Shown: positions 7,546 to 14,899 of the stretch, piece after piece
Numbering within the stretch: the stretch's first letter is position 1
Layout of the letters: each line of letters starts with the position of its first letter
Assembly: GCA_040758525.1 (NCBI GenBank)
Contig: JBFLVQ010000152.1
Span: forward strand, 1 to 15,380
From: JBFLVQ01 sp040758525
GTDB lineage: Bacteria > Acidobacteriota > Blastocatellia > Chloracidobacteriales > JADJPF01
Length of the DNA stretch: 15,380 bases
Direction: 5' to 3'
Translations under genes and position numbers: made by a program
Notes under the pieces: generated by a model
What the model was told of the DNA's origin: nothing
The model's input: only the letters and a program-made list of their open reading frames with translations
Database searches by the model: none

Positions 7546-7941
7546 GTTGTGACTAATAAAAGTGGGCCATTCGCTGCCTGCCACCCAGGTGAAGAAAAAG
7601 AGTCTATAACCATCAGGATCTTTTAAGGTGATAAAGCGGCCACCCCAACCCTCATCGGTTGGTGGTGTACATTTGAATCCACGTGCAGTAAGTTGCTGAT
7701 AATAGCGATCAACATCAGCGACACTAAGGAAGAGATGCATACCACGGCCGCGTGTGATCATAGGCTTATATTCCTCAGCCAATATTATTTTTAGATTACC
7801 TGCTCGCACTGTTGCCATAGGCGGTTCATTACCAAGATCGCTATCATCTACCGGCAGTCCTAGTAGGTCACGGTAGAATTCAATCGACAGTCCGATATTA
7901 TTGACTTCTAACCAGATGAAATCGAGTCCTAAGATGTCCAT
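7537..7941 (-). CDS. VOC-fold (glyoxalase/bleomycin-resistance-like) protein
   Basis: This is a 134-residue single-unit VOC protein. It has the usual beta-alpha-beta-beta-beta pattern twice: strand and helix with FIWLEVNN...FYRDLLGL (8-29), then HLFLSVADVDRYYQQLTARGF (69-89) and the closing KDPDGYRLFFF strand (107-117). In metal-using members the first strand carries a His and the last strand a Glu. Here those places appear to hold F8 and F115, and only H69 remains, so it probably binds a ligand without the classic metal site. Substrate is unknown. The ribosome binding site is weak. It begins 29 bases after the WecA-like gene on the same strand, so it may be the last gene of the exopolysaccharide operon, though a functional link is not evident. 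Its 3' end overlaps the J-domain gene by nine bases, tail to tail. Confidence 0.85.
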   Translation of the reverse strand: MDILGLDFIWLEVNNIGLSIEFYRDLLGLPVDDSDLGNEPPMATVRAGNLKIILAEEYKPMITRGRGMHLFLSVADVDRYYQQLTARGFKCTPPTDEGWGGRFITLKDPDGYRLFFFTWVAGSEWPTFISHNSF

Positions 7942-7970
7942 TTTCGCTCACATAAAATATTAATTGATCA

Positions 7971-9557
7971 TCATTTAACTTCTGGATCAGAGCTAAAGGC
8001 AAGCAATTTGGCCGGTTCAAATTCGCCGGAGGGTTGCTGTGAGATAGTCTTTTCGCTTACACGCCTAATCGCGATCTCCAATTTGGTACGCAGGTTGTTG
8101 AAGAGCAGGTTGATATCAAACATCACTGGCTCAGATTGGAAAGTACGAGCAAAGATCAACATTCCTTGGCAGAGTTCCTCACTGCAGCAGAGTGGCATAC
8201 GCAACTCAGCCATATGATTTTGGCCAATAGTACTAGGTTCAGCGCTCTCATTGAGCCAGGTAGCAACAAATTCATTGCGATTGATACGTACGGTAAAATG
8301 AGCGTGCTCTTCAAAATTGGGAAAGAAATGGCGTGGTACACGTAGTTCAACACGGTTAAAATCGATGATCTGAAAACAGGCGTTTAATTGATCAAAGAGT
8401 TGTTTGGGTGTGTTGGCTTCGGCAAAGCTATCGACCGCGTTATGAATACTAATATTGTTAGCAATTATTGCTCGCTGACGTAAAGAACGTTGGAAGAGAC
8501 GGCTGACTTCGCCAAACTCGTGATAGCCTAAATGTTGAATTCCGATCCAGACAGAGATGCCTAGGATAAGTAGGATAAGACCAATGGTGCGGGCATGCGA
8601 CTCGATCATCAATAGACTGAGCATACCAAAGAGTGCCGATACACCATAGAGGACAATCACCACTTGACGGTGTGAGAGTCCCTTGGCTAGCAGTTGGTGG
8701 TGTATATGGCGTCGATCCGCAGCAAAGAGTGGCTGTCTAGCTAGGAATCTGCGTGCCATTGATAGCAGTGTCTCCATGATCGGTAGACCGAAAGAGACAA
8801 CAGGAATCGCCACCGCTACTACCGTGGTGCTCTTTTGTGCGCCTAAAATCGCTAGTGCTGCCAGCGTAAAACCAATAAATAGACTGCCGCAATCGCCCAT
8901 AAAGATCGTTGCCGGATTGAAATTATACTTAAGGAAACCAAGAATGGCGCCTGCCAGCGCACAGGTCAATAAGATAATAAACATATTACCATTAACCATT
9001 GCGACACAGAGCATTGCTAATGTAGCAAAGAGCGCAGAGCCAGCCGAGAGACCATCAATACCATCAATAAGATTAAAAGCATTGGTGATCCCTACTAACC
9101 AGAGCAGAGTAATAGGCAGTGCTAGCCAACCTAGATCAATCAATGTACCAGTAAAGGGATTACCAAGCGTCTTGATACCACCACAAGTAAAATAGAAGAG
9201 TAGTGCTGCACCGACCTGTACAAAGAATTTAGTACGTGCTGTGAGACGATAAATATCATCGATTAATCCAAGCAGAAATATCAGACTACAAGGCAGCAGT
9301 AGTCGCACCAATTTCGGTAGCTCGGCATGAAAAAGATTGCTGACCTGATTGGAGATAAAAAACAGTAGTGAGAGAGAGAGTACAAACGAGATAAAGATCC
9401 CCACACCACCTGCACGCGCTACTGGAAGGGTATGGATTTGGCGATCTTCTTTAGGGATGTCTACCATCCCTACACGCATAGCGCGGTCGCGCACTAATGG
9501 CGTGAGTATGAACGAGACAAGTAGTGCAGCAAAAAATATCAGCGCAAATGTGAACAT
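7971..9557 (-). CDS. WecA/TagO-like undecaprenyl-phosphate sugar-1-phosphate transferase with C-terminal extension
   Basis: This is a polytopic enzyme of the MraY/WecA family. It would transfer a sugar-1-phosphate (typically N-acetylhexosamine-1-phosphate) from UDP-sugar to undecaprenyl phosphate, starting repeat-unit assembly at the inner membrane. Family motifs are present: DD at 100-101 (GLIDDIY), NLIDGIDGLSAG (162-173), GD at 221-222 (FMGDCGSLFIGF) and the HIHH loop at 284-287 that helps select the substrate. The 528 residues are long for the family (about 350). Residues about 345-500 are soluble, with a helix (FQRSLRQRAIIANN) and a mixed alpha/beta block that looks GAF-like (HFTVRINRNEFVATW, LCCSEELCQGMLIFAR); function unknown, possibly regulatory. 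The start has AGGAGG shortly upstream. It follows the Wzc-like gene by 54 bases, inside the exopolysaccharide operon. Confidence 0.9.
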   Translation of the reverse strand: MFTFALIFFAALLVSFILTPLVRDRAMRVGMVDIPKEDRQIHTLPVARAGGVGIFISFVLSLSLLFFISNQVSNLFHAELPKLVRLLLPCSLIFLLGLIDDIYRLTARTKFFVQVGAALLFYFTCGGIKTLGNPFTGTLIDLGWLALPITLLWLVGITNAFNLIDGIDGLSAGSALFATLAMLCVAMVNGNMFIILLTCALAGAILGFLKYNFNPATIFMGDCGSLFIGFTLAALAILGAQKSTTVVAVAIPVVSFGLPIMETLLSMARRFLARQPLFAADRRHIHHQLLAKGLSHRQVVIVLYGVSALFGMLSLLMIESHARTIGLILLILGISVWIGIQHLGYHEFGEVSRLFQRSLRQRAIIANNISIHNAVDSFAEANTPKQLFDQLNACFQIIDFNRVELRVPRHFFPNFEEHAHFTVRINRNEFVATWLNESAEPSTIGQNHMAELRMPLCCSEELCQGMLIFARTFQSEPVMFDINLLFNNLRTKLEIAIRRVSEKTISQQPSGEFEPAKLLAFSSDPEVK

Positions 9558-9611
9558 CAGTCCCCCTCCTTGTCTTGTTCTTACTCTTTGTCAATACTTT
9601 TTAGTTATGGC

Positions 9612-11924
9612 TTAAGCTTTCTCTTCTTTATTTTGCTCGTCGGTATAATAGTCACCATAGTATTGGTAGTAGTATTGATAATAGTAGGAGTTCTTCTGTA
9701 CATTGACCTTGTTAAGGACAACACCAAGAATCTTTGCGTTGGCGCGTTGCAAGATCTGCTTGGCCATCTTTACACGCTGGCGTGAGGTCTTGTTGGTCTC
9801 TACAACAATTACAATACCATCAGAAAATTGTGAAAGGATCACACCTTCAGAAAAACCTACAATGGGAGGAGTATCAAGTACAACATAATCATAGTAGTCG
9901 CGTAGTTGTCGTAACGTCTCACGCATCTTGATGCTGCTAATCAACTCGGTCGGATTAGGTGGTACGGGGCCGGCTGTTAACATATCTATGCCAGGTCGTA
10001 CATCACCCTGTACGAGCATTACTAGGTTGATGTCTTGTGATAGATAGGTTGATAGCCCTTTGAGATTTGAGATGCCTAGATTGCGATGGCAACTAGGCCT
10101 ACGCATATCACAATCTATTACCAACACACGCGCGTTGGTCTGAGCAAGCATATAGGCAGTGTTGAGCGCTGTAGTAGTCTTGCCCTCAGAAGGTGTGCTA
10201 GAAGTAACAAGAATAATCTGAGGCGGTTTATCAGCATGTGATAGCAGTATGGAAGTGCGTAAATTGCGATAGGCTTCGGCAAAGACAGAATCCTTATGGC
10301 TATGATCACCAACCGATTCGAATGGTATTAGCGCTGTGACTTTATTTTCGCTCTTTCCATTCGCAGGTAGCATCTTACGTTTCACTTTAGGCAGGCTACT
10401 AAGCACAGGGATTGCTCCCAATACTGCTAGACCCAAGCGAGCATTAATATCTTCTGGCGATTTAATAGAATCATCAAGAAAATCGACAAGAAATGCTAGG
10501 CCAACACCAAGCAACAGTCCTATTACCATACCTAAGGCAATATTTCTGGTCTTATTGGGGCGTGATGGTCCCAATGGTACTTCTGCCTCATCAACAATCT
10601 GAATATTGCTAGTACGCAATCCCGCCGATAATCCTGCCTCTTTTAGACGTGTCAGCATGCTCTGGTAGAGTTGAGTATTAGCATCTGCCTCACGTTTAAG
10701 AATGCCATATTTAACTGCCTTCTCATTCTGTTGTAAGGTAGCGGCGCGTTGTGCATCGAAGTTATTGCGCAAGCTACGCTCGCGCTGTAGCGCAGCCTGG
10801 TACTCACCTTTAATGTTCACCAGTATCTTTGCTCTGGCTTCATCAAGCTGGCTCTGCACCTCTTTTAGACGTAGTGTATTCTGTTTTAATAAAGGAAAGT
10901 CAGGTTGATATATTGCAGATAGGCGTGCTGCTTCCTCTTTTAGATCAGTAAGCTTCTTATTGAGATCAGAAAGTGTCTTATCCTGTAGTACAGCAGGCAC
11001 AGCATCGGGGTTCTCTAGGCTTAATCGGTAGATTGCTTCAGACTTAATACGGTCGCTTTCCGCTTGTACTAGCTGAGTGTTTAATTCAGCTAATCGCTCT
11101 ACGGTAACATTCTGCTTCTCATCCAGCGATACGATCTGGTTATTGCGACTGTAATCAACTACAGCGCCCTGTGAACGCTCTACTTTGGTCTTCAGCTCAT
11201 CAAGCTGTTTGGCCAGCCATTCTGAGGCCGCCGTGGCGGCATCATAACGTGACTGTAAATTGTAATCTATGTAGCTACGCGCCAGTGTATTGGTCACCTT
11301 AGCAGAGAGTTTGGCATCAAAAGAGGTGAATTTTATATAGACAATACGACTCTCACGGCTGGGCCTAATCTCTAGCTGGCCAAGAAAAGAGTTAATCAGT
11401 TGAGACAACTCCTGTTCGCTCTGGGCAGTTTTAATGTCACTACTACCGGCCCCCATCATTAACCCTACACCGGGCTTAAAACCTATTCTCAACTCATTTA
11501 TCACAATCTTAGCCAAAACCCGACTACGTAATAGATCCAATTGGGTCTGGAAGTACTCACGGTCGCTTGACTCTACTTCGACAACATCCTGAAAGGCAAG
11601 GATCTTCTGTTTATCCTTATCGATCAGCACACTAGTTTGTGCATCATATTCCGGGCGCTGGCGGTAAGTGTAGGCCGTTACTAGGGTCACGACAATCACA
11701 AAAAAGGAGAGCACAATCCATAGTCGCTCACGCACTATACGCAGATAGGCCCAGGGATCAAATGTCTCTACTTCATTCTCATTTTGGTTGAGCGTGCCTG
11801 CGTCCATAATAAAGGACGGCTCCTGGTAGCGTGAGTTGGCGCGGTTGAGGGTAAGAAAATCATTCCCTTGAGAGGAGGGAACAGCAACTAGTGATTGTGC
11901 TGGATCTTTCTCAGGACTGTTCAT
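9612..11924 (-). CDS. Wzc-like polysaccharide co-polymerase with BY-type tyrosine kinase domain
   Basis: This 770-residue inner-membrane protein controls exopolysaccharide chain length and export. After a cytoplasmic N-terminus (1-65), the first membrane helix is at about 68-87, the Wzz and coiled-coil periplasmic part at about 90-455, and the second membrane helix (IALGMVIGLLLGVGLAFLV) at about 458-480, preceded by the proline-rich LGPSRPNK. The cytoplasmic kinase has Walker A with GKT at 581-583 (K582), Walker A' VLVIDCD at 600-606 (D604, D606) and Walker B YVVLD at 680-684 (D684). The C-terminus carries ten tyrosines between 747 and 760, the autophosphorylation cluster that is dephosphorylated by a low-molecular-weight phosphatase in known systems; no phosphatase gene is in the window. 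All kinase elements are in one chain, as in Gram-negative Wzc and GumC/EpsZ-type proteins. The start has GAGG five bases upstream. It lies 65 bases after the Wza-like gene. Confidence 0.93.
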   Translation of the reverse strand: MNSPEKDPAQSLVAVPSSQGNDFLTLNRANSRYQEPSFIMDAGTLNQNENEVETFDPWAYLRIVRERLWIVLSFFVIVVTLVTAYTYRQRPEYDAQTSVLIDKDKQKILAFQDVVEVESSDREYFQTQLDLLRSRVLAKIVINELRIGFKPGVGLMMGAGSSDIKTAQSEQELSQLINSFLGQLEIRPSRESRIVYIKFTSFDAKLSAKVTNTLARSYIDYNLQSRYDAATAASEWLAKQLDELKTKVERSQGAVVDYSRNNQIVSLDEKQNVTVERLAELNTQLVQAESDRIKSEAIYRLSLENPDAVPAVLQDKTLSDLNKKLTDLKEEAARLSAIYQPDFPLLKQNTLRLKEVQSQLDEARAKILVNIKGEYQAALQRERSLRNNFDAQRAATLQQNEKAVKYGILKREADANTQLYQSMLTRLKEAGLSAGLRTSNIQIVDEAEVPLGPSRPNKTRNIALGMVIGLLLGVGLAFLVDFLDDSIKSPEDINARLGLAVLGAIPVLSSLPKVKRKMLPANGKSENKVTALIPFESVGDHSHKDSVFAEAYRNLRTSILLSHADKPPQIILVTSSTPSEGKTTTALNTAYMLAQTNARVLVIDCDMRRPSCHRNLGISNLKGLSTYLSQDINLVMLVQGDVRPGIDMLTAGPVPPNPTELISSIKMRETLRQLRDYYDYVVLDTPPIVGFSEGVILSQFSDGIVIVVETNKTSRQRVKMAKQILQRANAKILGVVLNKVNVQKNSYYYQYYYQYYGDYYTDEQNKEEKA

Positions 11925-11989
11925 ACAGACCTCTTGGTATTGATTTTACCTTTCTCGTAATTGGTCTTTATTGATCTTTATAGAGCGCG

Positions 11990-13006
11990 TTATGGCACAA
12001 TAAGTCCACCAAAGCTAATTGATAGTGCGGTGGTGAAAGTCTTAAGCGCCGTAATACCGGCATTTCTGCCTGCCGCATCTCGTACTACCACTACATCATT
12101 AGGCTGCAAGAAAGGATCTTCTGCCTTGTTCTTCATAATATCGGTAAGGCTGACAAGAATCTCCTTACGTTTGGTTGAGCCTGGTTCGGTACGGTAGATA
12201 CTGATACGTTCTTTCTTCGCGCCCGGCGATGTGCCGCCGGCAATTGCAATCGCTTGTGATAGTGGCACAGGAATACGCATCACAACTGCTCCTGGCTTCT
12301 GTACACTGCCAGCAATAAATACCAGATCCGCATCGGGTACATAGATCACATCACCATCGCGCACTGGTCGGTTTAGTTGGGCATTGCCACGTAGCAGTTG
12401 ATCTAGATCGATCGTATCAAAATTGCTACTACTGGTAAGCGAATTATCATTGGCTTCCAATACGCTATCACTGGCGCTCTGGTCAGTTGTTTCTTCTGAG
12501 CGACGGATCAGATAGATAAAACGGCCTGCACGATCGGTTGTGCCACCAGTAAGACCTATAATATCGAGTATACGTTCAGGACGGCGTAACTCATAACGGC
12601 CTGGACGTGTTACAGCGCCCAGTACCGTGACACGTTGGCTGCCATACTCTTCGATCTGAACCGCTACTTGAGGATCAATTAAGATCTTTGTCAACTCTTT
12701 TTTTAATGTCTCTGAAAGGCTTGCAACCGTATGTCCAGCAGCCTTCACTTCACCAATGTATGGCAAGCTAATGAATCCCTTTTCACCTATACGTACTTTG
12801 CCACTCAACTCTGGTTGTAATAACACACGTATATCGATCACATCGCCTGGACCAATAACATATTCGACACTTTCACCAGTTGTTGAGGGGATCGCGGAAG
12901 GTTTCTGAAGAATCTCGACCGCCGGGTTGGTCGCCTTCTCTTGCGCATTTGTGGTTAGCGCTAACACAACTATTAGGCAGATTACCCGGCAGATTTTCTC
13001 TATCAT
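11990..13006 (-). CDS. Wza/GumB-like polysaccharide export outer-membrane protein
   Basis: This is a predicted outer-membrane secretin-like pore for exopolysaccharide, working with the Wzc-like protein downstream. The start used gives 338 residues (MIEKICRVIC...), with AGAGG six bases upstream. An upstream in-frame ATG at 13036 would add ten residues before the signal peptide and is less likely. Residues 1-21 form a signal peptide with cleavage near TTNA-Q; C10 lies in the hydrophobic core and is not a lipobox, unlike E. coli Wza, which is a lipoprotein. The polysaccharide-export domain is at about 47-123 (YVIGPGDVIDIRV, GFISLPYIGEVKAAG), then two SLBB-type beta-grasp units (VTVLGAVTRPGRYEL near 125-139; VFIAGSVQKPGAVVM near 232-246). 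A hydrophobic C-terminus (near 318-338) may insert in the outer membrane. It is first in the minus-strand operon. Confidence 0.9.
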   Translation of the reverse strand: MIEKICRVICLIVVLALTTNAQEKATNPAVEILQKPSAIPSTTGESVEYVIGPGDVIDIRVLLQPELSGKVRIGEKGFISLPYIGEVKAAGHTVASLSETLKKELTKILIDPQVAVQIEEYGSQRVTVLGAVTRPGRYELRRPERILDIIGLTGGTTDRAGRFIYLIRRSEETTDQSASDSVLEANDNSLTSSSNFDTIDLDQLLRGNAQLNRPVRDGDVIYVPDADLVFIAGSVQKPGAVVMRIPVPLSQAIAIAGGTSPGAKKERISIYRTEPGSTKRKEILVSLTDIMKNKAEDPFLQPNDVVVVRDAAGRNAGITALKTFTTALSISFGGLIVP

Positions 13007-13056
13007 ACTCCACCTCTGTTCGATCTTGAAAATCACAACATCCTTTATGCTCGAAC

Positions 13057-13087
13057 ATTATAGCCTGTTTTGATCAACCGCCGGCAA
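13057..13087 (-). promoter_or_regulatory. Candidate sigma70-type promoter of the exopolysaccharide operon
   Basis: On the minus strand TATAAT lies at 13057-13062, exactly consensus, about 50 bases before the exporter start. The nearest -35 candidate is TTGCCG at 13082-13087, 19 bases upstream, a wider gap than ideal. The exact -10 makes a real start site plausible. Confidence 0.45.
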
Positions 13088-13139
13088 GGGTGACAAGGAT
13101 GGCTAATCGCTAGCTCACCCACCATTAAACAATGGCCGG
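13081..13139. other. Dyad-rich, possibly folded intergenic element
   Basis: Nested inverted repeats fill the gap between the small lipoprotein and the exporter. CCGGC (13081-13085) pairs with GCCGG (13135-13139), GGGTGA (13088-13093) with TCACCC (13115-13120), GCTA (13102-13105) with TAGC (13111-13114), and CCATT (13122-13126) with AATGG (13131-13135). Together they resemble a two-armed junction, with one base shared by two stems. It could end the upstream transcript or be a small structured RNA; the individual stems are short. Confidence 0.3.
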
Positions 13140-13186
13140 ATTATTGTATATACTACCATTCTCTTTTTCTCTCTCCAAACTTTAAC

Positions 13187-13681
13187 TTACTTTTCTGGCG
13201 CAAGGTTCAATACATCCTTTAACTCCTCTTCAGTAAAGACATTATGAAGTGGTAAATCAAACTTGCCATGATTTATACTCATCGTTGCACGATATTGGAA
13301 CTGCCCATTGTCTGGCTGTTCCCGCCAGCACCAGACCGCTATCTTGGAGTTATCATAATAGAGCACATGCTGTTCTATCTTCTCCATTTTCGTCTTAATG
13401 GTACGGCTAGGTTTGCCTAACTTCTCAAGTACTTGACTTTCATTGGTTTCACGTGTGAACAGTTCAATCGCTGGCATCTCCGGCACCTTTGCCTTAAGCT
13501 CTTTCTGGCGCGCCACAGAACGTGAGAGCATATCAGCGCGATCTTTGATCTTGGCTTGAATAGGATCTTCAGTCTCTTGTGCTGATGGTAATGAAGTTTG
13601 CGCCGTAGGTTGGACACAGGCAGTTAAAAAGGTGATTAATAGAGCAAGCAGTCCCAGTCTGAGATTCTCTGGTCGGGTCAT
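13187..13681 (-). CDS. Small predicted lipoprotein, unknown function
   Basis: The gene encodes 164 residues from the ATG at 13681, which has GGAG seven bases upstream. The signal peptide runs to a clear lipobox L19-T20-A21-C22. A charged helix follows (near 40-62), and then a domain with VLEKLGKPSRTIKTKM (near 83-98) and aromatic strands (LYYDNSKIAVWCW, near 107-119; YRATMSINHGKFDL further on). The pattern 'lGkPs' followed by a tyrosine strand resembles the BamE/SmpA-like fold, a weak and untested likeness. A longer in-frame start at 13825 would overlap the upstream SDR gene by about 120 bases and bury the signal peptide, so I rejected it. It starts 22 bases after the SDR gene on the same strand, so it is likely co-transcribed with it. 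Confidence 0.8.
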   Translation of the reverse strand: MTRPENLRLGLLALLITFLTACVQPTAQTSLPSAQETEDPIQAKIKDRADMLSRSVARQKELKAKVPEMPAIELFTRETNESQVLEKLGKPSRTIKTKMEKIEQHVLYYDNSKIAVWCWREQPDNGQFQYRATMSINHGKFDLPLHNVFTEEELKDVLNLAPEK

Positions 13682-13703
13682 CTTAGTACTCCAGTAAATT
13701 GAT

Positions 13704-14828
13704 TCAGACAAAATTCTTGCGCGCATAGGCAAGCAACCTGCCAGCATAAGATTTAAGTGGCGGGCAAGCAATACCTGAGCCTTTGAGAAACTTTTCTGTG
13801 TTGGTAGTATCATACTTAGTTGCATAGGCAGTATAATGCACCATTTCCATAGGCACGCTGGTTATCATCTCCAAATTATGTGCCAATTGTTTGATACCAG
13901 GCAGACGCAATGCCCATACAAATGGATCCGTAGTCAAATTGAAGATAGGTTTAATCCAACCAGCTCGTTCGCAGAAGATCTCAATAAACTGACGCATACT
14001 GGGAGGGGCTGGATCAGTAAGGCTGAAAATGGTATTTTCAATGCCTTTCTTACGGCTAATGTGGTCTAAACAGTTGACTACATAATCGACTGGCACAGTA
14101 TGACATTTAACACGGTCGCCACCTGGAGCGATAGGAAAGAGGATAGGAATCATAGGCGATATTGTACGCGCTAGTGCTTGTAGCTTAAGGAATGGTACAA
14201 GTAGATAGTATGGGCCATCAATCTTGTCCATTTCACCAGTAGTAGAATCGCCTACAACAATACCAGGCCGATAGATTGCGATCGGCAACTCATCCCAAGC
14301 TTCACGTACTTCTACTTCAGCAAGAAACTTGGTATAGGCATAATGGTTGTCAAATTGCTGTCCTTCTATTAGCATTGGCTCACGCCAGACGCCATTATAA
14401 TCGCCTGCCACCGCAAGCGTACTAATATAATGGATACGCCGTAGCCGCTCACAGCCACGGGCAAAATCTAGCATGTTAAGCGTGCCCTGGACATTGTCAA
14501 GCATAGCCGAGTCTTTACTGATGCCCAATTCGTAGCGTGCGGCAAGATGGAAGATCTCATTGATCTTCTTTTGTACCATAGTACCCGCTTGCACATCTTC
14601 AATTAAGCTTGGCTTGGTAATATCGCCGGCTACTGCATGTATACGCTCATGTGCATCAGGAATCTCAGCAAGCAGTGAACCGATAAGTTTCTCGATCTTA
14701 GGGAAGGAGGTCTTGCGCACTAACAAGTAGAGTTCTGTCTGTTTGTGTCCAAGTAGCTTCTTTACCAGTCGGCGACCAATAAAACCTGTCCCACCGGTAA
14801 TCAATATTAACCGTTTTGACGCTGGCAT
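13704..14828 (-). CDS. Extended SDR, thioester-reductase / acyl-CoA-reductase-like (NAD-binding)
   Basis: This 374-residue enzyme has a Rossmann-fold NAD(P) site: TGGTGFIG at 11-18, the AGDIT acidic turn near 67-71, HLAA near 94-97, a catalytic S/T in ISTLAVAG (135-142) and YAYTK with Y163 and K167. The gap between the nucleotide motif and the core, and the central HLAARYEL phrase, match the NAD_binding_4 group (fatty acyl-CoA reductases and the reductase domain at the end of some peptide synthetases) better than sugar epimerases. The C-terminal third (about 280-374) would shape the substrate pocket and has no recognisable specificity signal. It could also be a general NAD-dependent epimerase/dehydratase. 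The ribosome binding site is weak. Its upstream neighbour resembles an acyl-ACP reductase, which supports a role in acyl-thioester or lipid metabolism. Confidence 0.8.
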   Translation of the reverse strand: MPASKRLILITGGTGFIGRRLVKKLLGHKQTELYLLVRKTSFPKIEKLIGSLLAEIPDAHERIHAVAGDITKPSLIEDVQAGTMVQKKINEIFHLAARYELGISKDSAMLDNVQGTLNMLDFARGCERLRRIHYISTLAVAGDYNGVWREPMLIEGQQFDNHYAYTKFLAEVEVREAWDELPIAIYRPGIVVGDSTTGEMDKIDGPYYLLVPFLKLQALARTISPMIPILFPIAPGGDRVKCHTVPVDYVVNCLDHISRKKGIENTIFSLTDPAPPSMRQFIEIFCERAGWIKPIFNLTTDPFVWALRLPGIKQLAHNLEMITSVPMEMVHYTAYATKYDTTNTEKFLKGSGIACPPLKSYAGRLLAYARKNFV

Positions 14829-14862
14829 AATCTTCTAAGGTAGAGTATTCAGGATATTGTAG

Positions 14863-14892
14863 GGCGGTTTCCACTGCTAAGCAGAAGCCGCC
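14863..14892 (-). terminator. Hairpin after the acyl-ACP-reductase-like gene
   Basis: GGCGGTTTC (14863-14871) pairs with GAAGCCGCC (14884-14892) with one G-T mismatch and a 12-base loop. It starts eight bases after the stop codon of the minus-strand gene ending at 14900. No T run follows on that strand, so it may stop transcription weakly or protect the RNA end, leaving read-through into the SDR gene. Confidence 0.35.
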
Positions 14893-14899
14893 TTACTAT

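Noticed and set aside
8683..9195. Open frame of 170 codons on the plus strand inside the WecA-like gene
   Set aside because: It is antisense to a strongly conserved membrane enzyme and has no recognisable motif of its own.
9570..9785. Plus-strand frame with a hydrophobic Val/Ile run, like a membrane peptide
   Set aside because: The run is the complement of the Tyr-rich tail codons of the kinase; TAT/TAC repeats read as Ile/Val on the other strand.
13682..13825. Longer start for the small lipoprotein at 13825
   Set aside because: It would overlap the SDR gene and place 48 residues ahead of a clean lipoprotein signal peptide.
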